Made by a program: the position numbers and the translations under genes | NCBI RefSeq assembly: GCF_002150035.1 | Contig: NZ_NETS01000010.1 | Span: 372,001-436,000, forward strand | Direction: 5' to 3' | Origin: Leptospira venezuelensis | GTDB lineage: Bacteria > Spirochaetota > Leptospiria > Leptospirales > Leptospiraceae | DNA: 64,000 bases | Shown here: positions 24,835-34,600 of the stretch, piece after piece | Layout of the letters: the number at the start of each line of letters is the position of its first letter | Numbering within the stretch: the stretch's first letter is position 1 | Notes under the pieces: generated by a model | What the model was told of the DNA's origin: nothing | Databases searched by the model: none | The model's input: the letters and a program-made list of their open reading frames with translations, nothing else

Positions 24835-26742
24835 ATGAAAATTTTTTTCCGCTTAATGAGTTATTCAGTACGTTATAAGTACAGATTTTCATTAGGTATT
24901 GCGTTCGCTCTTCTAACTGCAGTCTTGAATGCAGTCTCCTTAACGTCTATCATTCCACTTTTCGATACAATGGCCGCGGATCCAAACACTCGCTTCCAAT
25001 TCGAATTTACGGAAGCAGAACAAGAGATCATCACTAAAGAAGAATCCAATTTAGAGATCCGTTTAAATCCCGTAGAAAGGGCCAAGAAAGTTCTCATCGA
25101 CGTTAAAAGATGGTCTAACGGACGTACTAAGTATATGGAACCTAAGGAAGTGGTTTGGGCAGTTTGTCTTTTGATCCTTCCTTTGTACGGACTAAAACTT
25201 ATCACCTATCTCGCTTCTGTATATTGCCTTGCCACTGCAGGCTATTGGGCTGTCCGAGATATTCGGCAGGAATTATTCGAGAAGAACCAAATGCTTCCTC
25301 TTACGTTTTTCTTTAAGGAAAAAACGGGACTCTTGATGAGCAGGATCATCAACGATGTAGAAGTTGTAGCAGCGGTGATCTCTTCCAATTTTAGAGACGC
25401 AACGATCAACTTTTTCTATGTAATAACTCACCTATTAGTATTACTTTATCTGAATACGGAACTTCTTCTTATCGCGTGCGGGATCGTCCCTTTGGTCATT
25501 CTTCCTGTAACATTATTCACCAAAAAGATTACAAGATCCACGGAAAGATTCCAGGAGAAACTTGCGGACTTAAACGCGAATCTCCAAGAGATGATCTCGG
25601 GGATTAAAGTGATCCGTGTTTTCAATACCGAAAAATACGAGAAGGAAAAATTCCAGAAGATCAATCAGAACGTTTATCGTAGGAATTTTAAAGGGCAGTA
25701 CTATCTTCAGATTGCGCCTAGTTTAGTTGAACTAACTTCTTCCTTAGTTGCGCTTGGATTTTTTGCATTAGGTGCAAGGTATATTCTCTCAGGAAATATT
25801 GGTTCTCCATTTACAGTGGGACAGTTCATGGTGTTCCTTCTGACATTACTGTTCCTTCTCCGCCCATTAACACAATTATCACAAATGGTGGGAAAAATTT
25901 CCCAAGCGATCATCGCAGGAAGAAGGATCTTCGAGATCATAGATCTGGAAACGGAAGATCATAGCGAAGAAGAAAAAGTAAAAGTAGAAAGAGTCACAAA
26001 TTCCATCCAGTTCAAAGGGATCAACTTTGCATATCCAGGAACGAATGCAGAAGTCTTAAAAGATATCAACTTGAATGTGAAAGTGGGAGAAACAATCGCA
26101 ATAGTGGGTGCAAGTGGTTGTGGTAAGTCGACGCTGATGGACTTAATTCCTAGATTTTTTGATCCGAGCGTTGGATCGATAGAGTTTGATGGACAGAATA
26201 TCAAAGACCTTTCTCTTGCAGATCTTCGTAATAAGATCGGGATCGTAACTCAGGACATTTTTCTATTCCATGGAAAAGTCGCAGATAATATCGCTTATGG
26301 AAAACCTGGAGCCAGCAGAAAAGATGTTATTAGAGCTGCGAGGCTTGCTCACGCTCATGACTTCATCAAACAAATGGACAATGGATACGATAGTATTTTG
26401 GGAGTAAGAGGTTTAAATCTTTCAGGCGGACAGAGACAAAGACTTGTAATCGCAAGGGCTTTATTAAGAGATCCTGAAATTATGATCTTAGATGAAGCAA
26501 CATCTGCATTAGACGCCGAGTCCGAAAGGCTGGTCAGCGATGCATTCCGAAGATTATTTGCAAACCGTACTACATTCGTGATCGCTCATAGACTTTCCAC
26601 AATCAAAGACATTCCACGTATACTTGTTATGGACAATGGAAGGATTGTAGAAGAAGGAAATCATACTTCCCTAATGGAAATGAACGGTCTTTATAGGAAA
26701 CTTACTGATAACCAATACGCTGGAGCGGGGATGCTGCCTTGA
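24835..26742 (+). CDS. MsbA-like ABC exporter (fused permease and ATPase)
   Basis: Half-transporter with fused domains; it should dimerise and export a lipid or drug-like substrate. Seen: first membrane helix near residues 17-40, an unusual roughly 70-residue polar insertion (about 45-115) before the second helix, further helices to about 370, then the ATPase: Walker A GASGCGKST, Q-loop IGIVTQDIFLF, signature LSGGQRQR, Walker B IMILDEATSALD and switch His in IAHRLST. 635 aa, longer than MsbA (about 580) because of the insertion. The LPS-precursor role of MsbA is a guess; general multidrug exporters share all these motifs. Same operon as trpEG; its stop overlaps the receiver gene by 4 nt. Confidence 0.88.
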   Translation: MKIFFRLMSYSVRYKYRFSLGIAFALLTAVLNAVSLTSIIPLFDTMAADPNTRFQFEFTEAEQEIITKEESNLEIRLNPVERAKKVLIDVKRWSNGRTKYMEPKEVVWAVCLLILPLYGLKLITYLASVYCLATAGYWAVRDIRQELFEKNQMLPLTFFFKEKTGLLMSRIINDVEVVAAVISSNFRDATINFFYVITHLLVLLYLNTELLLIACGIVPLVILPVTLFTKKITRSTERFQEKLADLNANLQEMISGIKVIRVFNTEKYEKEKFQKINQNVYRRNFKGQYYLQIAPSLVELTSSLVALGFFALGARYILSGNIGSPFTVGQFMVFLLTLLFLLRPLTQLSQMVGKISQAIIAGRRIFEIIDLETEDHSEEEKVKVERVTNSIQFKGINFAYPGTNAEVLKDINLNVKVGETIAIVGASGCGKSTLMDLIPRFFDPSVGSIEFDGQNIKDLSLADLRNKIGIVTQDIFLFHGKVADNIAYGKPGASRKDVIRAARLAHAHDFIKQMDNGYDSILGVRGLNLSGGQRQRLVIARALLRDPEIMILDEATSALDAESERLVSDAFRRLFANRTTFVIAHRLSTIKDIPRILVMDNGRIVEEGNHTSLMEMNGLYRKLTDNQYAGAGMLP

Positions 26743-27155
26743 AACCATTAGTTCTTGTAGTGGACGACAACGATCGTTATGCTAATAATCTCAAAACTTA
26801 TCTGCAGGAAAATGGATGCGAAGTCCTACGTGCTATAGATGCTTCCCAAGGTTGGGATCTTTATCTTGCGAATAAACATAAACTAAAAGCTATCATCACC
26901 GATATTACAATGGAAACCCAAACCTCGGGACTTTGGATGATTCGTAAGATCTATCAAGACGGATTCGAAGGAATTAAAGTAATCGCCACTACTGGATTTG
27001 ATGTTTCCGGAGTAATGGCACTCAGCAAATATTTCCTTCCTTGGTTTGCCGGAGTGGAATATATGGTTCCTAAGGTTCCTTTAAAGAGGGGAGAAGTTAT
27101 ACTCCTCCCTACCAGTGGAGTCTTTTCCGATTTTTTAAGTAAGCTTAAGTCCTAA
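26739..27155 (+). CDS. Stand-alone response regulator receiver domain
   Basis: Single CheY-like domain, 138 aa, with no output domain. Seen: acidic pair VVDDND (Asp9, Asp10), phosphoacceptor Asp55 in IITDITME, Thr in IATTGF, and a Lys near VPKVP. The final 25 residues (GEVILLPTSGVFSDFLSKLK) are not part of the core fold. It starts at TTG, overlapping the ABC exporter stop (TTGA). No histidine kinase is nearby. It probably signals through protein contact. The 3' end overlaps the convergent nitrilase gene by 4 nt. Confidence 0.82.
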   Translation: MKPLVLVVDDNDRYANNLKTYLQENGCEVLRAIDASQGWDLYLANKHKLKAIITDITMETQTSGLWMIRKIYQDGFEGIKVIATTGFDVSGVMALSKYFLPWFAGVEYMVPKVPLKRGEVILLPTSGVFSDFLSKLKS

Positions 27156-28282
27156 AGCCAAAGATTATATATTCTATTTTTATTATGTTCAGATACTGGA
27201 ACCGTTTCCGGTTTTCCATTTCGCAAAATAGATGCCTTGCCATCTGATTCCAAATTCCAGAGCTTCCCTTGTAAAAACACATTGATCCCATTCTTAAATC
27301 CGGATCTAGCAGCTCTAGTTTCCAATGCATATTTTTTCCAAGCCTGCCCTTCCGTGATCCTTCCTATATCTTTTGGATCTACGTCGGCGGGATTTTTTTC
27401 CCCATTATATCCTGCCCAAGCCTGGTCCCAAACAGAAGTCTCTCCTCGATTTATATAAGAAGGGACCGCAATAAAATCTGCACCGGATACCTTCAAATTT
27501 GTGTAAGACTCGGGATACCAAGAATCTGCGCATACCAAAACTCCCATTCTTCCTGCAGGAGTGTCGATGACTGTTCCGGGTTTTAAATTGGAGTCTAAGA
27601 ATGGCTTCTCTTCTTCCGTTAAAAATTTTTTGCGAATTGGCTCCCCCAGAACAAAACCATCTTTTCCAAATACAAAGCTCGTATTGAATAAAGAAGAAGG
27701 ACCCAATATAATCTTTCCATTCTGAGCAGAAGGAGAAGGTAAAACGATTGAACCGGCCAATATAGTGACCTGGTATTTTAAAGCCAGAGCTGAGAAGGTA
27801 CTCTCATAGATTTCCTTCATCTTTTCTGCCTTACTTTTAAATATAGCTGCTTGTATCTTATCATTCTCCTTGGAAGTCAGGAAATGATATAAGAAAGAAA
27901 AAGGATTTCGAAGTATAAAATAGATCATCCCGGATTGTAGATCAGTGGAAGTATATAAAGAGGATTTTTCACCAGAAACAACTAGCCAAGTGCCGTAATA
28001 TTCCGGAAAAACGAAAATTGTCCGATTAGAGATCCAGCCAGACTTTTTTGCCGTTAGCAGATAAGACTCAGTCTTCTCCAAAAATCTTTTTTGATTCGAG
28101 TAATCTCCAGAAACCATAAAAGGTTCCACTCCAATTAAATTCCCTGCGCCAGAATCCTTACCGAAAGAGTACGAACTGATCTCAAAAGGTTTCTCTTCAG
28201 GAGAATTACCTAAAAAGGAATAAGCCCAGATCAAATATATACTCACAATCAACAGAATACCATAAAACGAATATCTTCGCAT
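27152..28282 (-). CDS. Membrane-anchored carbon-nitrogen hydrolase (nitrilase superfamily)
   Basis: Amidase/nitrilase-fold enzyme with the Glu-Lys-Cys triad. Seen: N-terminal membrane anchor (about residues 3-22, YGILLIVSIYLIWAYSFL), Glu in FVFPEYYGTW, Lys in PIRKKFLTEEE, and Cys in GVLVCADSWYPE. It lacks the multi-pass membrane domain of apolipoprotein N-acyltransferase. The ATG at 28282 with GGGGGA 5 nt upstream (MRRYSFYG) is preferred over a TTG at 28303. It is divergent from the giant FAS operon and shares its upstream region. The substrate is unknown; periplasmic amide hydrolysis is likely from topology. Confidence 0.78.
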   Translation of the reverse strand: MRRYSFYGILLIVSIYLIWAYSFLGNSPEEKPFEISSYSFGKDSGAGNLIGVEPFMVSGDYSNQKRFLEKTESYLLTAKKSGWISNRTIFVFPEYYGTWLVVSGEKSSLYTSTDLQSGMIYFILRNPFSFLYHFLTSKENDKIQAAIFKSKAEKMKEIYESTFSALALKYQVTILAGSIVLPSPSAQNGKIILGPSSLFNTSFVFGKDGFVLGEPIRKKFLTEEEKPFLDSNLKPGTVIDTPAGRMGVLVCADSWYPESYTNLKVSGADFIAVPSYINRGETSVWDQAWAGYNGEKNPADVDPKDIGRITEGQAWKKYALETRAARSGFKNGINVFLQGKLWNLESDGKASILRNGKPETVPVSEHNKNRIYNLWL

Positions 28283-28330
28283 CAAATCCCCCTCTTTAAC
28301 CAAATATTACTTTACATTTTGTTAATATAT

Positions 28331-28352
28331 AATAAACAAACGTTCATTTATT
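28331..28352. promoter_or_regulatory. 22-nt imperfect inverted repeat upstream of the FAS operon (site 1)
   Basis: Two 11-nt arms (AATAAACAAAC and GTTCATTTATT) match at 9 of 11 positions around an AACGTT centre. The inner AACAAACGTTCAT recurs at 28437. Size and symmetry fit a TetR-type dimer site (inference). It lies 49 nt upstream of the nitrilase-like start and 300 nt upstream of FAS. Confidence 0.5.
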
Positions 28353-28407
28353 TATCATCCATATGCTATAAAATAAATGATATCATACATCGATCAAACA
28401 CTATTAA

Positions 28408-28421
28408 CGAACAATTGTTAA
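28408..28421. promoter_or_regulatory. AACAATTGTT palindrome upstream of the FAS operon (site 2)
   Basis: GAACAATTGTTAAC with a perfect 10-nt core; the same core lies upstream of the amidohydrolase gene at 2103-2112. Confidence 0.45.
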
Positions 28422-28436
28422 CTAACTCACTTAACT

Positions 28437-28450
28437 AACAAACGTTCATC
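28437..28450. promoter_or_regulatory. AACAAACGTTCATC element upstream of the FAS operon (site 3)
   Basis: Identical for 13 nt to the core of site 1 about 100 nt away and similar to the element before the HadAB-like operon. A further GAACAGCGTTC palindrome-like sequence follows at 28521-28531. Repetition of the same word in one promoter region supports a real operator cluster. Confidence 0.5.
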
Positions 28451-28651
28451 AGCATAATATTTATACATTCATATTATAAATTAGGAAAATAGATATGTAT
28501 GGCATTTGCTACATGTTTTAGAACAGCGTTCGCACATCACGATTTAGATTTTATTGTGCGTAAAAAATTTTTTTCTTGAAATCAAAACGTAAACTCTTCC
28601 ATTTCAAATGAAATCTTAATAAACGAAAAATAAAAATGGAAGGGTCAATAA

Positions 28652-31600
28652 ATGAAAACAAATTATTCAAGCGGAGCTTTGTCGTCTGAACAAGTATCAC
28701 CTATCTTTAAAAATCTTTCCGCCCAATCAGCTAAAACATTTATAACCTTCGGTGGACAAGGAATAGATCCTATCCCTGAGTTACGTTCTTTCTATGAAGA
28801 AGGCCATTCGAATTCTGAATTCTGGCAAACAGTCTTTTCTTCTATTGAAGAAGAATGTAAGGCAATCAATAAAGACAGACTTATAGGAGCATTACCTTTA
28901 GGTTTTCATTTAAAGGATTGGCTGGATCAACCTGAACTGACTCCGGATCATTCTATCCTAAAGAATTGTTCTTATAGCATTCCTCTTATCTTTTTAGCCC
29001 AAGCTTCTGCTTTATACAGAGTGGTCCAAGATGAATCTAACTGGGAGACTTTGTTTAACGAAACTTCAGGTGTATTTGGCCATTCGCAAGGAGTGTATGC
29101 AGGATTCTTATTATCTTCTTCTCCCGATAAAACCACATTTTTGAAAAATTTGTCTCTAATACTCAGGAATCTTATTAGTTTAGGAATCCGAGTCCAAGAA
29201 GAATTTCCAATTTTAGAATTGGACGTTATAGCTAAAAGGCTTTTAAAACCCGATGAGATTGCCTCGCCAATGGCCGCCATTAAATCGGAAAGCGACAAAT
29301 TGTTAACAGAGGAATTAGATAAATTTAATATAAATAGAAGTTCCGAAGATACTGTATATTTAGGATTGAAGAATGGACCAAAGGCAAGAGTAGTATGCGG
29401 ATCTCCTGAGTCATTATTAGAGTTCAGAAGTTTCCTTTCAAATAATAACTTCCCCAATTTGGAATCTTGGGTATTTCTCAAAATTTCCGCTCCTTTTCAT
29501 AGCCCACTATTAAGAAGAGTTCCTATACTTTTAGAAGAAGATGTCAAAAGAATTGGATTTAATCCAAAACAATCTGATCTAAAAATTCCGTTATACGATA
29601 CTAGAGACGGAAGAGATCTGAGAACCGAATCTGATCTTGCACTTGCATTTTCCAGAATGGCAGTTGCGGAACTTCTGGATTGGGAAATCTGTTTAGGAAG
29701 TTTAGAAAGAGAAGAAGGTAAAATTTTACTAATCTCTTTCGGGCCAGGAGTTGACGCTGAAAAATTGTGCTCTCCTATCCTCAAAGGAAAATCCTACCTA
29801 GTTCGCAACTTAAGCAAATCCGAATCTTATAGATCCTTTACCAAAGAAATTAATTTAGAATTTCCTAAAGCATGGAAGGAATTCCAGCCAGAAACAGTAG
29901 AGCTACCAAATGGAAAGGTTTTCTTAAAAAACAGTTATTCGGTGTGGACAGGAAGATCTCCCGTCTTTGGGGGAGGTATGACTCCTTCTACTGTTGAACC
30001 GGCAATAGTAATCGCCGCCGCAAAAGGAGGACACCTGATCGAGTGGGCAGGCGGTGGGCAAGTAACAGAAGAGCTGTTTCGAAAAAGAATGGATGTCTTT
30101 CGAAAAGAATTACCTCCAGGTGTTGGAATAGTCATTAACCTTCTATACTTAGATGCTTATTTATGGAATCTTCAAGTTCCCTTAGTAAAGAAACTAAAGA
30201 GTGAAGGCGCCCCTATCGAAGGAGTTACTATTTCCGCTGGTATTCCTGAAACGGAAGAAGCAGTTAGAATATTAAAAGATTTTGAAGCTCACGGGATCTG
30301 GTTGAACTCATTCAAGCCTGGAACTCAAAAACAAATCCGACAAGTAATCTCTATCGCAAAACAAGTATCTGATTCAAAAATCCTAATGCAGATAGAAGGT
30401 GGAGCCGCAGGAGGACACCATAGCTGGGAAGATCTAGAAGAATTAGTGCGCTCTACTTATGGCGAGATCAGAGATTGTAAGAATATTGTCTTAGCAGTGG
30501 GCGGAGGAATTGCAGAACCTCAAGATTCTAAGTCTTGGCTATTCGGCACTTGGGCAGGAAAAAATGCTATGCCGGTTGACGCAGTATTCTTAGGGACCAG
30601 ATTAATGGCCGCCAAGGAATGTGCTACATCAGAAAAAATTAAACAAGCTCTTGTTGATATCTCAGGCTCTGAAAATTGGAAGACCACTCAAGAAGGCAAA
30701 AACGCTGGTGGGGTAATCTCAGGAAGATCTGGACTCGGCGCTGATATTTATTATGCAGAAAACACTTGGACTAAACTTTCTTCACTCGCAGAAGAACTTA
30801 CAAAAGGAAAAGAAACAGAGGAAGCCAAAAAAGCAGTTCTCTCTAAAAGGAAAGAACTAATCTCTCTTATCAATTCAACTGCAAAACCTTTCTTCGGAGA
30901 TCTAGAAAAGATGAGTTATACTCAAATTCTTTCTAGATATTTAGAGTTGGTCTGCCCTGGACAGAGATTGATTTCTCCAGAAGAGAATTGGCCAGATCAT
31001 CCTTTCATAGATAAAAGTTTCAGAAACAGATTTATAGAATTAGTGCAAAGATTCGAAGCTCGGATTTCAGAACCTTCACATCAAAAATCTATATTGGAAA
31101 ATATAGATCATAACTTTGAGCCGAATGTTTTTCTAAAAGAATGGAATAGTAGATATAAGAATGCGGATACAATTCTTATCTTACCAGAAGATATAATCTT
31201 CTTCTTTGATGTTTGTAAAAGACCAGGTAAACCTGTAAATTTTATCCCCGTAATCGATGAGGATTTAGTAAAATGGATTCGCTCAGATTCACTTTGGTAT
31301 TCTCATTGTGTTGATATTGAGCCGGATTCTTGCGCCTGGATCCCCGGTCCAAAAGCAATCAAAGGAATTCATAAGGCAAACGAACCAGTTTCTTCTATCT
31401 TCCAAAACTTTTTGCAAGTAAGTTTAGAAAATTCTAAGCCCAAAAAGATCTATTGGGAAGATCTGTTTGATTCAAATTTTCAAACGAAGAATGCTCTAAA
31501 TTTTTTCTCGGAAGAACAAATCAGCAGTAATTCGATTAATATATTCGAAAATATTGATATATCACCAAACGATTGGCTATTAAGCTTAGCTGAATTAGGC

Positions 31601-34600
31601 AAAGGATTTCTGACTGCAGTTTTAAGATCCTCCAAAATCGGGAACAATTCATCAGACCTGAAATTATTCTTTGAACCAAGGATAGGTAGAAAATTTATTT
31701 GGGAAACCAGCAGCTCGGAAGAATTGTTACTGATCCAAGTTTTGGAAGAAAATAAACTAAAAGTAGAATTAAAACTTTCAGAAAAAGATTCTGCAGAACT
31801 CAAACTATTCTTCTATGATCCTAAGGATGGAAACGCTATCCCGTTCCAGAGAAAATTTAGCGCTGGAAAAATCTTAGGAGCATTTATTGAAGAAGACCTT
31901 TCCTTTAGAGAACAATCTGGTTTAGATCTATATTTAAAAACATGGGGAATGGATCAAAAAATTCTTCTGAATTCTACCAAGAATATTTCAGAAGAATTAG
32001 AATCGGAGATCATAATCGATAAGGAATCTATTCTAAATTTCAGAAAAGCAATCGGAGAATTAAGAAGAACAGATCTAAAATCCGATCCAAATCCCCCTTT
32101 AGGAATGAGTACCGCATTCGCCTGGAAGGTATTACTCTCCCCTTTATTTACATTAGAAAATAAGAATCTATTCAGACTTTTGCACTTCTCTCAAAATTTT
32201 CAATGGGAAAAGGAAGCAAATGAGTTAGTTCCAGGAGACAAACTAAAATCAAAAGCGAGACTTGCTAAAGTTAGAAAACTTGGCTCAAGCCAAGAAATTC
32301 AGATCTTGGGAGAAATTTCAAAAGACGGGAAGAAAGTCTGCTCTTTCCAAACTGGATTTTTAATCAAAGATGTTAATTCTAAATTCCAAGAATTCGATTC
32401 TTTACCTTTCGAAAAAACTGTATTAATCAAATCAGAAGCCGAATCTAATCTTCTAAATTCCATTCCTTGGATTTACAAAAAGGAAGATCAAGGAACGAAC
32501 TCTGTCGGATTTAAATTAAAATTCACCTCAACAAATCGACTTGTTCTCTCTTTGGAAACAAATCAAGAACTTCATGCTATCGAAGGCAAGATCGAAAAAG
32601 TTTCGGGCTCTCATTCTGAAGAATGGGGAAAATTCAAATTAGAAGAGAAAACTGCTGTTGGAACTCAAACATCTTTTGATCGATTCTTCTCCAACCTGAC
32701 AGAAGCAGATTCGGAAATCCCACTTACTAAGTCTTATAAGATCATATCAGAAACTTTTCATGCTCCTTCTGATATGAGCGAATATTCCGCGGCTTCTGGG
32801 GATACAAACCCGATCCATACTGATATTGATTTTGCAAAATTTGCTGGCTGGAAGGACAGGATTGTTCACGGACTTTGGACTTCCTCTAGAATAATTAAAC
32901 AAATCGTAATGGATGTATGCCAAGGAGATCCTTCTAGACTAACCTCTTTCGAAGAAACTTTCGAAGCTCCGGTGTATTTAGGAGAAGAGCTACTATTAGA
33001 AGCAATCCACACTTCTCAAAAGAAAGGATCTCAGATCCTATCTGTTAGTTTAGAAAATAGAAATGGAGAGAGAAAATTAAGCGCTAAAGCGATCATCTCT
33101 CCGAAAAGAACAGGCTATGTATTTACAGGCCAAGGTTCTCAGTCCCAAGGAATGGGAATGAAACTTAGAGATGAATTTCCGGAAGCAAAAAATGTTTGGC
33201 AAAGAGCGGAGAACACTACAAGAGACGAGCTAGGCTTTTCTCTTTTAAAAATTGTACAAGAGAATCCCACTTCATTAAAAGTGGGAAAGAAAGTTTGGAA
33301 TCATCCGAAAGGAGTTCTTCACCTCACCCAATTTACACAAGTTGCTTTGGTTACTAAGTCCATGGCCGATTGGGAAATCTTGAAAGAAAGAGGTTTCTTA
33401 GATTCCGAAGCTCCATTTGCAGGGCATTCTCTAGGTGAATTCTCTGCTCTTTCTGCCAGAGGATTTTTAGGATTAGAAAATGTCATCCGTATTGTGTATG
33501 GAAGAGGGCTTACTATGCAAAGCCTGGTCCCAAGAGACAAGGAAGGAAGAAGTCCCTTCGGAATGAGTGTTGTATTAGGAAATCGTCATGTTGGCTTAGA
33601 TGAAGATACAATTCTTAAAGTTGTAAACCAAATAAAAGAAGAAACAGGTCTTCCTTTAGAAGTGGTCAACTTAAACATTCGAGACAAACAATATTCTGTG
33701 ACCGGCGACCTTAAAGCTCTCACTGAAATGGAAAATCGTTTTAAAGAGATTGTAAGAGGTAAAAAAACCACAATCCGTCTAGAAGGAATAGATGTACCTT
33801 TTCATTCCAGAGTTTTAGTGAACGGAGTTGCAGAATTCAGAAAGACTCTAGAGGCGAATGTTCCTCAGATCTCCGGCTTCGAGGAATTAGATGGCAAGTA
33901 TATTCCAAATCTGGTTGCAAAACCATTCTCGATTGATAAAGAATTTATAAAATACGTTTGGGAAACTTCAGGCAGTCCAGTCTTAGAAAAGGTTCTAAAA
34001 GAAAATCAAAAACTTTCTAACAAGGACCTCAGAAGAATTCTACTAATTGAATTACTTGCTTATCAATTTGCGATGCCTGTCCAATGGATCAAGACCCAGG
34101 ACCAATTCTTTCAAGACCTAAAAGTTCGAAGATTGATCGATCTAGGAGCCAGAGGGGATCTTGCAGGCATGGCAAGGCAAACTCTGAGAGACGTTTCAGA
34201 TCCTTCTTCCTTTGAAATTTTACATATAGAAGAAAATCGGAATATAGTATTTTCGGAATTAGAAGATTGCGAATCTGCAGAATTTTCCAAACTAAGAGAA
34301 GTCTCGGAACCCATTGTAGTAGAAACTTCAATCGAAAAAACAGTTATTAGAACTGCACCAACGCAAATCCAGGAAATCGTTCAAGAATCTCAACAATTCG
34401 GTGGAGAAGAAACATCTGTAAATCTCACCAAGAAAGATGCATTATTCGTATTACTTTCCTTGAAAGCGGGGATTCGACCTGAAGAAATTTCGGAAGATGA
34501 AAACATAGATACTCTTTTTGGAGGAAATTCATCTAAACGAAATCAAGTAATGGCAGACCTCGGTGCTGAGTTCAAAACCACAAGTTTAGATGGAGCTCAC

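Larger units (their letters stand above)
28283..28651. other. AT-rich divergent control region of the FAS operon
   Basis: 369 nt between the nitrilase-like gene and FAS. Besides the three operator-like sites it is very AT-rich; TTGAAA at 28577-28582 is a candidate -35 without a clear -10. The FAS start codon is preceded by GGAAGGG at good spacing. No small gene seen. Confidence 0.5.

Noticed and set aside
34089..34331. Minus-strand frames within the FAS gene
   Set aside because: Shadows of a continuous 3302-codon gene; composition mirrors the sense codons.
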